Assembly: GCA_001643475.1 (NCBI GenBank)
Contig: LXTK01000237.1
Span: 1 to 5,589 of the forward strand
Origin: Proteobacteria bacterium SPGG2
GTDB taxonomy: Bacteria > Pseudomonadota > Gammaproteobacteria > Acidiferrobacterales > SPGG2
Direction: 5' to 3'
DNA length: 5,589 nt
Below the pieces are notes generated by a model. That model did no database searches. It was not told the DNA's origin and worked only from the letters and a program-made list of their open reading frames with translations. Within the stretch, counting starts at the first letter, position 1. Each line of letters opens with the position of its first letter. The translations under genes and the position numbers were made by a program. Positions 1 through 5,589 of the stretch are shown in pieces.

Positions 1-25
1 ATTCATCGACGCACCTACTGGCCCT

Positions 26-42
26 GGGTTGTTCGCCAACCC
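26..42 (-). other. Hairpin just after the phosphoesterase gene, possible weak terminator
   Basis: An inverted repeat with a perfect 6-bp stem (GGGTTG/CAACCC) and a 5-base loop begins 11 bases after the TAG stop. On the minus-strand transcript the loop is GCGAA. No T-run follows on either strand, so it is not a standard intrinsic terminator. It could stabilise the 3' end of the mRNA, pause polymerase, or be chance. The 52 bases from the stop to the window edge contain nothing else I can support. Confidence 0.25.
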
Positions 43-52
43 GCAAAGACAT

Positions 53-574
53 CTATCGGCGGCGGTCTGTGGCCGGAAAACGGAAGACCTCGACCCGCCA
101 GTTACTATGAAGTGCACTCAGGACCAAACAAGATGGCCCACCAAACGTTCTATTCTTGCCAGCAGCACCAGGATTTAGCACCCAGGGGCGTTTACTTCTA
201 TCACAGATGAGTCTGTGACTGTGACCATACACGATTGCACGTGCATCGGGATACAAATTGCGCAATATCGTATGTCGACGAGCCGGCCGACCTGCATTGT
301 GCCCATGCACCGCCACCAAGCAGCCACCTGGTAGATCGACCGATAGATCATCAGGCAATGCATCAAGTGCCGATCGATCCTCTCGTGGCCATTTTTGCTT
401 CGTGTCATTGTTTCCGCGAACTGCCATCACCCGCTTACCTCGCACCCGTAGCACTTGCAACACGTGTGCGTTGCCAATATCCCCCGCGTGTACCGCCAGA
501 TCGCAATCGTGAACAATATCAATGATTCGCGGATCCAGAAACCCATGGGTGTCCGATAAGATCCCTACGCGCAT
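53..574 (-). CDS. YfcE/MJ0936-type metallophosphoesterase
   Basis: This is a small cytosolic phosphoesterase of the calcineurin-like superfamily with a two-metal active site. Relatives such as MJ0936 and E. coli YfcE hydrolyse phosphodiesters in vitro, but their natural substrates are unclear, so none is assigned here. The 173 residues are a normal family length. The metal-binding motifs appear in order: SDTHG (Asp8, His10), HAGDIG (Asp32), GNND (Asn55), VHGHN (His90), GHSH (His118, His120), then the typical NPGA at 134-137. The enzyme is therefore expected to be active. The ATG at 572-574 is secure because SDTHG must lie within the first ten or so residues. There is no signal peptide or membrane segment, and the tail is basic (DRRR). 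The protein differs considerably from E. coli YfcE (SDIHG, GNCD), so that gene name is withheld. The gene lies 36 bases after cysZ and may have its own promoter. Confidence 0.93.
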   Translation of the reverse strand: MRVGILSDTHGFLDPRIIDIVHDCDLAVHAGDIGNAHVLQVLRVRGKRVMAVRGNNDTKQKWPREDRSALDALPDDLSVDLPGGCLVAVHGHNAGRPARRHTILRNLYPDARAIVYGHSHRLICDRSKRPWVLNPGAAGKNRTFGGPSCLVLSALHSNWRVEVFRFPATDRRR

Positions 575-580
575 ACCAAG

Positions 581-586
581 ATTATA
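581..586 (-). promoter_or_regulatory. Candidate -10 box (TATAAT) for the phosphoesterase gene
   Basis: The 36-base gap between cysZ and the phosphoesterase gene contains, on the minus strand, a perfect TATAAT followed by six bases (cttggt) and then the ATG. Transcription would normally begin about seven bases after a -10 box, that is, at or next to the ATG, giving a leaderless mRNA. In agreement, no Shine-Dalgarno sequence is visible before the ATG. Against it, no good -35 hexamer is present (the best is TTCCAG at an 18-base spacing, a weak match) and there is no extended TG motif. The gene may instead be read only from the upstream operon. Confidence 0.35.
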
Positions 587-610
587 CGGCTTTAGAGTTA
601 TCGGCTGGAA

Positions 611-1360
611 TCATGTTGTAGCCTGCCGGTGATTTCCGCGTTCGAACCACATAACAGTAGCACCAGCCACCGCAGCAGGCATAATCGCCAGGTTAACCAA
701 GGGCACGACGGTAGCAAGTAAAACGGCGGCACCGAAACTAAACGACAGCAACCTACGCGTCTTGGCATAGCGCCGCACTTGTGAGAACCGCATACCTTGG
801 TTTTCCAGCGGATAGGCCAGATACTCAAGCGCCAACAACCAGGAAGTCGCCATCAACCACAGGAGCGGTGCCAACAGGTTAATAATGGGGATAAACGTAA
901 CTATCAGTGGCAACAGAATCATTGCCAATAGATATGTCAATTTACGCAACTCACTAGCCAACGATACCCCCACACTCTTCAACCGCGACACATCTGTCGT
1001 CGGAACAGGCATATTGTTTTTATCGAGTGCGTACGCTACGCGTTCGGCAAGCCAACCGTTGAATGGCGCCGCAATCAGATTGGCCGCCAAGGTAAACGTG
1101 AAGAACATGAACACACTGGCCGCAACGGCAAAAATAAACCAAAGTAGTCCGCGCGCGAGCTGCGCCCACAAGCTGTCCACAGTCGGGAGAAACCAATCCA
1201 GCAGCGCTTCGAACTGGTCGATAAAAAGCCACACCAGTCCGACGAACACCAGAACATTTACCAATAGTGGAATCAGAAAGAAACGCCGTAATCCTGGACG
1301 AAAGATGAGGCGATAACCTTGGAGTAAATACCTTGGCCCGCTAACCAGGTCAGCGATCAA
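611..1360 (-). CDS. cysZ: CysZ-type sulfate permease (EI24 family)
   Basis: This inner-membrane protein is expected to import sulfate for assimilation into cysteine. The 249 residues match CysZ length (about 250). It resembles E. coli CysZ throughout: PGLRRFFLIPLLVN near residues 22-35, NLIAAPFNGWLAERV near 94-108, LEYLAYPLEN in the middle, and MPAAVAGATVMW near the C-terminus. GLRR at 23-26 corresponds to the motif reported to hold sulfate in CysZ structures. Hydrophobic stretches lie near 27-47, 70-98, 142-175 and 207-238. The start is TTG at 1358-1360: an in-frame TAG sits 12 bases upstream, no ATG or GTG lies between, and TAGGG seven bases upstream is a fair ribosome binding site. It follows nuoN by 45 bases on the same strand, so co-transcription with the complex I genes is likely, although no functional tie is evident. 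In enteric bacteria cysZ lies near cysK instead. Confidence 0.93.
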   Translation of the reverse strand: MIADLVSGPRYLLQGYRLIFRPGLRRFFLIPLLVNVLVFVGLVWLFIDQFEALLDWFLPTVDSLWAQLARGLLWFIFAVAASVFMFFTFTLAANLIAAPFNGWLAERVAYALDKNNMPVPTTDVSRLKSVGVSLASELRKLTYLLAMILLPLIVTFIPIINLLAPLLWLMATSWLLALEYLAYPLENQGMRFSQVRRYAKTRRLLSFSFGAAVLLATVVPLVNLAIMPAAVAGATVMWFERGNHRQATT

Positions 1361-1367
1361 GTAGAGA

Positions 1368-1372
1368 CCCTA
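1368..1372 (-). promoter_or_regulatory. Ribosome binding site for cysZ, supporting its TTG start
   Basis: The minus strand reads TAGGG, then seven bases (tctctac), then the TTG start codon. The TAG at 1370-1372 is also the in-frame stop that limits upstream extension of the frame, so this site and the TTG together fix the cysZ start. The site lies within the self-complementary octamer CCCTAGGG (1368-1375). Confidence 0.55.
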
Positions 1373-1405
1373 GGGCGAGTACATAATGAAGAACTTCGGC
1401 ATCGG

Positions 1406-2851
1406 TCAGTAGATGCCGGCCACCGCCCGGCCACAGACATCGATGATGATTCCCACCCACGGCATCGCCAGCAGCAACACAAGCCCGTTGACCCCGATGA
1501 GCACGCGCATGTCCAGACTTGCGGTGATCGGGGTAGTGTCTTCGGCGTCATCGAAATACATGACCTTCACAACCCGAATGTAATAATAGGCACCGATCAC
1601 TGCGAATAGCACGGCAAGGATAGCAAGCCAGATCATGCCCACTTCAATCACCGACTGGATGACCAACAATTTTGCGTAAAACCCAATCGTGGGCGGCGCC
1701 CCTGCCATCGAAAACATTAGTAATAACATCAAGAACGCATACCAGGGGCTTCTCTGATTGAGGCCCTTAAAATCATCGACCCGCTCGGCTTCAAACCCCG
1801 ATCGCGAAAGCAGAATAATCATGCCAAACGCCCCTAGACTCATCACGGCATAGACAAGCACGTAGAAGAGCGCCGAGCTATAGCCGTTAGGCGTAGCGTT
1901 CACGACCCCTAGGAAGAAAAACCCCATGTGAGAAATCGACGAATACGCAAGCATGCGCTTAATATTGCTTTGCGCAATCGCTACCACATTACCGATAGCC
2001 ATAGACAGCACCGCCAGTATCGTGAGCATGTCCTGCCACGATACGGCGAGGTCCTCGAGGCCGCCTACCAGCAGGCGCATGACCAATGCGAAACCCGCGA
2101 TCTTTGGCGCGGTGCCGATGTAGAGCGTAACCGAAGTCGGCGCACCATGATAAACATCCGGCACCCACATGTGGAACGGCACCGCGCCCAGTTTGAAGGC
2201 GATACCAACGACAACGAAAACCAGGCCGAAGATAAGCACCACATCGTCCGCCGCCATGCCCGCCACCGCTTGTCTGACACCTGCAATATCCAGCATCCCG
2301 GTCAGCCCATAGAGAATCGACATGCCGTAGAGCAATATGCCCGATGAGATAGCGCCAAGCACGAAGTACTTCATGGCGGCTTCGGTCGCCTGTGCCGAAT
2401 CACGCTGGAACGCAACCATGGCGTATAGACTCAACGCCAGCAACTCAAGCCCAAGATAAAGCGTCAGGAAGTGACTGGCCGAAGCCATAATCATCATGCC
2501 AACCACACCAAATAGGCTAAGCACAAAATACTCGCCGCGGAACATTCCACGCTCACGAATGTAGTCGCGGGAATACACGAAAACGAAGAATACGATCAGG
2601 TAGGTAGCCAGCTTGATGGCATTTGATAACGAGTCGTGGACGAACATACCACTAAACGTCATGCCGGCCGGGGTCATCAGGAGGTTGAGCGTTAATGCCG
2701 CCGCACCAAGCAAAGTCACCTGACTAAGCCAATAGATCACCATACGCGCCTGCTTACTCACGAACAGATCGACGCAAAGAATCAAGCAGCCCATAGCGCA
2801 TACGAAGATCTCGGGTAGCGCTAGCCACATATTAGGGATTTCAGGCGTCAT
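1406..2851 (-). CDS. nuoN: NADH-quinone oxidoreductase subunit N
   Basis: This is the antiporter-like subunit of complex I nearest the quinone-reducing module, located in the inner membrane. The 481 residues match the usual length. The charged residues of the proton path are present and fall about three positions from their E. coli counterparts: Glu136 in LGLELLALS, Lys161 in AAMKYFVLG, Lys220 in GIAFKLGAVPFH, His227, Lys250 in TAPKIAGF, and Lys394 in GFYAKL. The segment SMAGAPPTIGF has Ala where I recall Val or Ile before the PP pair, a conservative change. The ATG at 2849-2851 is the only usable start after an in-frame TGA (2875-2877 region), and the N-terminus (WLALPEIFVCAMG) fits the family. 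Its ribosome binding site is poor. A six-codon mini-ORF ending in an ATGA overlap sits just upstream. The gene ends with TGA, and cysZ follows 45 bases later. Confidence 0.98.
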   Translation of the reverse strand: MTPEIPNMWLALPEIFVCAMGCLILCVDLFVSKQARMVIYWLSQVTLLGAAALTLNLLMTPAGMTFSGMFVHDSLSNAIKLATYLIVFFVFVYSRDYIRERGMFRGEYFVLSLFGVVGMMIMASASHFLTLYLGLELLALSLYAMVAFQRDSAQATEAAMKYFVLGAISSGILLYGMSILYGLTGMLDIAGVRQAVAGMAADDVVLIFGLVFVVVGIAFKLGAVPFHMWVPDVYHGAPTSVTLYIGTAPKIAGFALVMRLLVGGLEDLAVSWQDMLTILAVLSMAIGNVVAIAQSNIKRMLAYSSISHMGFFFLGVVNATPNGYSSALFYVLVYAVMSLGAFGMIILLSRSGFEAERVDDFKGLNQRSPWYAFLMLLLMFSMAGAPPTIGFYAKLLVIQSVIEVGMIWLAILAVLFAVIGAYYYIRVVKVMYFDDAEDTTPITASLDMRVLIGVNGLVLLLAMPWVGIIIDVCGRAVAGIY

Positions 2852-2868
2852 CTCTTCGACTCTATCAT
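2848..2868 (-). other. Possible six-codon leader ORF overlapping the nuoN start
   Basis: Within the 29-base nuoM-nuoN gap, an ATG at 2866-2868 opens a frame encoding MIESKR and stops at TGA (2848-2850). This stop shares bases with the nuoN ATG as ATGA. A GAGG sequence lies only two bases before the mini-ORF ATG, closer than is normal for a Shine-Dalgarno site, and about 19 bases before the nuoN ATG, which is too far to serve nuoN directly. The arrangement would suit translational coupling, in which ribosomes finishing the mini-ORF restart on nuoN. It could equally be chance, because a frame this short carries little information. Confidence 0.2.
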
Positions 2869-2880
2869 TTCCTCAGCAAG

Positions 2881-4362
2881 CTACAGTTTTGACGTGGCGA
2901 CCTGTTCAAGCAGATGATCCACTGACACATGCATCACCTCCAGAAACGGGAACGGCCATAGCCCCATCACCAACACAGGGATCGCCAATAGACCTAAGAA
3001 CAACACTTCCCGTGGCGTCGCATCCTCGAGGGCTGCGACGCTATCTTTGGTGACCGCCCCAAAGATGACGCGTTTATACATCCACAAGGTATAGGCGGCA
3101 CCCAGAACCAATATGGTCGCGGCAAGCACCGCATACCACACGTTGACTTGATAGGCCCCAAGAATCACCAAGAACTCGCCCACGAAACCGGAAGTACCTG
3201 GCAAACCGGTATTGGCCAAGGCAAACAACATCATAAACGAGGCGAACACCGGCATGCGATTCGCTACCCCACCGTAGTCCTCGATTTCGCGTGAGTGCAA
3301 TCGGTCATACAAGACCCCGACACATAGGAACAAGGCGCTGGAGATGAACCCGTGAGAAATCATTTGCACGAGCCCACCTTCAATGCCCTGTGGGTTGAAT
3401 ATGAAGAACCCGAGCGTGACGAACCCCATATGCGCAATCGACGAATAAGCAATCAGCTTCTTCATATCCGTTTGCATAAGGGTTACCAAGCCAATGTATA
3501 CAATCGCTACCAACGACAACGCGATCATGAAACCCGCCAGTTGATGGCTGGCATCCGGCACAATGGGCAAGCTGAAACGCAGAAAGCCGTAGGCGCCCAT
3601 CTTTAACAAGATCGCGGCAAGAATGACGGAACCGCCGGTGGGGGCTTCAGTATGGGCGTCGGGGAGCCACGTATGCACCGGCCACATCGGTATCTTAACG
3701 GCGAACGCCGCAAACAATGCGAAGAAAATCAGGATTTGGGCGTTCATGCCCAACTGAACCTGATGAAATGTCGCAATGTCGAAACTGCGATCGGCCTGAT
3801 AATACAGATAGATAAACGCCACCAACATTAGGACTGAACCGAGAAACGTGTAAAGAAAGAACTTGATGGTGGCGTATACGCGATTCGGACCACCCCACAA
3901 GCCGATAATGACGAACATCGGGATGAGCATGCTTTCCCAGAAGACATAAAACAGGATCGCATCAAGGGCGGAGAACACACCGATCATCAGCCCTTCCATA
4001 ACTAGAAAGGCGGCCAGATACTGTGCCACCTTCTTTTGAATCACGGACCAACCGGCAATCACCACGAGCACGGTGCAAAAACTCGTTAACAATATAAGCA
4101 GTACGGAAATGCCATCTATACCGAGGTGATAACGAATACTGAACGCATCAACCCATGGACGATCCTCAACGAACTGCATTGCCGACGTATGCAGGTTGAA
4201 GTCAGCATAGAGCGGCAAAGTAACGATGAACGTAGCGATGGTGAAAATCAGGCCTAAATACCTGGCGGCGGCCGCATTTTGGTCACCGCCGGTTGCAAGC
4301 ACGACTATGCCGCCGACGATCGGCAGCCATATACATATGCTCAGCAAGTGCTCGGCAAACAT
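2881..4362 (-). CDS. nuoM: NADH-quinone oxidoreductase subunit M
   Basis: This is the middle antiporter-like proton-pumping subunit of complex I, located in the inner membrane. The 493 residues are the usual family length and mostly hydrophobic, consistent with about 14 membrane helices. Key residues are intact: Glu143 in FWESMLIPM, Lys223 in FAVKIPMWPVHTWLPDAH, Lys254 in LLKMGAYGF, His311 in SSIAHMGF, His337 in MISHGF, and Glu396 in SGFVGEF. The first, second and last correspond to the functional Glu144, Lys234 and Glu407 of E. coli NuoM. The ATG at 4360-4362 is chosen because the N-terminus (HLLSICIWLPIVGG) aligns with the family start. No good Shine-Dalgarno sequence lies in the nine bases after the nuoL stop, so translation is probably coupled to nuoL by termination and re-initiation. 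It ends with TAG, 29 bases before nuoN. Confidence 0.98.
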   Translation of the reverse strand: MFAEHLLSICIWLPIVGGIVVLATGGDQNAAAARYLGLIFTIATFIVTLPLYADFNLHTSAMQFVEDRPWVDAFSIRYHLGIDGISVLLILLTSFCTVLVVIAGWSVIQKKVAQYLAAFLVMEGLMIGVFSALDAILFYVFWESMLIPMFVIIGLWGGPNRVYATIKFFLYTFLGSVLMLVAFIYLYYQADRSFDIATFHQVQLGMNAQILIFFALFAAFAVKIPMWPVHTWLPDAHTEAPTGGSVILAAILLKMGAYGFLRFSLPIVPDASHQLAGFMIALSLVAIVYIGLVTLMQTDMKKLIAYSSIAHMGFVTLGFFIFNPQGIEGGLVQMISHGFISSALFLCVGVLYDRLHSREIEDYGGVANRMPVFASFMMLFALANTGLPGTSGFVGEFLVILGAYQVNVWYAVLAATILVLGAAYTLWMYKRVIFGAVTKDSVAALEDATPREVLFLGLLAIPVLVMGLWPFPFLEVMHVSVDHLLEQVATSKL

Positions 4363-4371
4363 GAGCCGTAC

Positions 4372-5589
4372 TTACGTCAAACGGAGAAAAAACGTCATCA
4401 GGAGAAACAACCCGAGAATCATGGCGAACGCATAGTGATAGACGTAGCCGCTTTGAATGTGTCGAATGACAGACGCTACCCAGCGTACAACGCGCGCAGT
4501 GCCATTGACAGCAAGCCCATCGATCAGATTTACATCGCCTACTCTCCAAAAAAAACTGCCAACCTTTCTGACACCAGCGGCCAGTACGATTTCGTTGAAA
4601 TCGTCGAAGAAATACTTACGCGCCAACAGTGTGTACAGAAACTGTGCCTTACCCCGAATAACGTCGGGTAGGTGCGGGTACCGAATGTACAACAGCCAAG
4701 CGGTGATGATGCCGGCGACAGCTAGGAAAAACGGTAGTGCCTGGAGGCCATCGGCGATGAACGGCCCGATACCATGGTAGTCCCGACCCATCTCGGCGAG
4801 CACAGCATGCTCTGGGGCCACGGCTATCGAACTACCGAAAAGATTGCCAAATAGCATGGGTTCGATATACATACCACCGGCCAGTACCGACGGAATCGCT
4901 AACATCACGAGTGGAAAGGTCACGACGAACGGCGACTCCCGGATATGTTGGCGCGTGTGCTCATCCATGCGTGGCTTGCCATGAAAGGTCATAAACACCA
5001 TGCGGAAAGTATAAAGCGCAGTGATGAAAACACCGCTCATGACGGCCACATAGGCAAAGCCGCTCCCGGCCTGCTGCGAATGGTGCACCGCCTCGATGAT
5101 GGCGTCCTTAGAGAAGTAACCGGCAAAAGGTGGCACACCACAAAGCGCGAGCGCCCCAATCAACGTTGTCCAATACGTTACCGGCATGTACTTACGCAGG
5201 CCACCCATCTTACGCATGTCCTGCTCATGGTGCAGGGCGATGATGACTGATCCCGCCGCGAGAAATAGTAGTGCCTTAAAAAAGGCATGCGTCATGAGAT
5301 GGAAAATTCCGCCAGCGTATGCAGATACGCCGTTCGCAACCATCATGTATCCCAGCTGAGAAATCGTCGAATAAGCCACCACACGCTTAATGTCGTTTTG
5401 AACGATGGCTACTAACCCAAGAAAGAGCGCAGTGATAGTACCGATAACAATCACCACACTTAAGGCAACATCCGAAAGTTCGAACAGCGGCGACATGCGC
5501 GCCACCATGAATACACCCGCGGTCACCATGGTGGCGGCATGGATTAGGGCCGAAATCGGTGTCGGGCCTTCCATCGAATCAGGCAACCA
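4372..5589 (-). CDS. nuoL: NADH-quinone oxidoreductase subunit L, C-terminal part (5' end outside window)
   Basis: This is the distal antiporter-like membrane subunit of respiratory complex I, which takes part in proton pumping during NADH oxidation by quinone. The frame is open to the right edge (first visible residues WLPDSMEGPTP), so the gene starts outside the window; the Leu codon TTG at 5584-5586 is internal and not a start. About 405 residues are visible. Compared with E. coli NuoL from memory, roughly 237 N-terminal residues are missing. Numbering from the visible Trp, the conserved pump residues are present: His17 in LIHAATMV, Lys68 in NDIKR, His97 and His101 in HLMTHAF, Lys105 in FFKALLF, and Lys161-Asp162 in FSKD. 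The last 100 or so residues match the long lateral helix and final anchor helix typical of NuoL (KYFFDDFNE, NLIDGL, HYAFAMILG). The gene ends with TAA nine bases before nuoM. A T8 run lies in the lateral-helix region. Identity is certain. Confidence 0.98.
   Translation of the reverse strand, partial: WLPDSMEGPTPISALIHAATMVTAGVFMVARMSPLFELSDVALSVVIVIGTITALFLGLVAIVQNDIKRVVAYSTISQLGYMMVANGVSAYAGGIFHLMTHAFFKALLFLAAGSVIIALHHEQDMRKMGGLRKYMPVTYWTTLIGALALCGVPPFAGYFSKDAIIEAVHHSQQAGSGFAYVAVMSGVFITALYTFRMVFMTFHGKPRMDEHTRQHIRESPFVVTFPLVMLAIPSVLAGGMYIEPMLFGNLFGSSIAVAPEHAVLAEMGRDYHGIGPFIADGLQALPFFLAVAGIITAWLLYIRYPHLPDVIRGKAQFLYTLLARKYFFDDFNEIVLAAGVRKVGSFFWRVGDVNLIDGLAVNGTARVVRWVASVIRHIQSGYVYHYAFAMILGLFLLMTFFLRLT

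Noticed and set aside
1..52. A minus-strand ATG directly after the phosphoesterase stop (TAGATG) opening a frame to the left edge (MSLRVGEQPR...).
   Set aside because: Only 17 codons are visible, no ribosome binding site is seen, the hairpin lies inside it, and nothing is recognisable. The sequence beyond the edge would be needed.
1..116. Plus-strand frames entering from the left edge, one ending at 116 and one at 207, which could be the tail of a convergent gene.
   Set aside because: Several frames are open by chance over this short span, none shows a known motif, and all run into the phosphoesterase gene on the other strand.
235..525. Two overlapping plus-strand open frames opposite the phosphoesterase gene.
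   Set aside because: They mirror a gene with a full set of metal-binding motifs, and their compositions are skewed as in shadow frames.
885..1316. A 143-codon open frame on the plus strand opposite cysZ.
   Set aside because: It lies fully inside a gene with clear CysZ similarity, its translation resembles no family I know, and hydrophobic genes often leave long open antisense frames.
1928..2347. A 139-codon open frame on the plus strand opposite nuoN.
   Set aside because: The translation is very rich in Arg, His and Asn, as expected from the reverse complement of hydrophobic codons, and nuoN is certain.
4279..4671. A plus-strand open frame spanning the nuoM start and nuoL end.
   Set aside because: It overlaps two certain genes, has no recognisable domain and no clear ribosome binding site.
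1..5589. A search for a novel defence, mobile or secondary-metabolism system.
   Set aside because: About 98% of the window is accounted for by five well-known gene families with intact motifs and even composition, leaving no unexplained stretch large enough to hold another system.

Overview
The window is a compact, single-direction gene block. All five recognisable genes lie on the minus strand, so reading order runs from the right edge (5589) to the left. In that order they are the C-terminal two thirds of nuoL, complete nuoM, complete nuoN, a CysZ-type sulfate permease gene, and a small metallophosphoesterase gene of the YfcE/MJ0936 type. The gaps between them are only 9, 29, 45 and 36 bases, which suggests one operon or a run of read-through genes. 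No gene-free stretch exceeds 52 bases. I see no RNA gene, insertion sequence, CRISPR array or prophage element.

The organism looks like a proteobacterium, most likely a non-enteric gammaproteobacterium (betaproteobacterium less likely). The Nuo subunits carry wording I associate with beta/gamma lineages: GFYAKL and RVVKVMYFDD in NuoN, APTGGSVILAAILLKMGAYGF in spirit in NuoM, and the DDFNE...NLIDGL tail in NuoL. The CysZ resembles the E. coli protein over its whole length, and CysZ is most typical of gammaproteobacteria. This placement rests on remembered family patterns, not on a search. Base composition looks near 50% GC and even across the genes, with no sign of recent transfer.

Functionally, NuoL, NuoM and NuoN are the three antiporter-like proton-pumping subunits of respiratory complex I (NADH:quinone oxidoreductase), in the usual order at the end of a nuo operon. 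Their key membrane Lys, Glu and His residues are all present. CysZ imports sulfate for cysteine synthesis. The phosphoesterase has all its metal ligands, but its substrate is unknown. Neither of these last two genes has an obvious link to complex I; they may simply share transcription.

The window does not reveal a new biological system. The points worth a second look are small: a TATAAT box placed so that the phosphoesterase mRNA would be leaderless, a six-codon mini-ORF whose stop overlaps the nuoN start, a TTG start for cysZ, and a run of eight T in nuoL.
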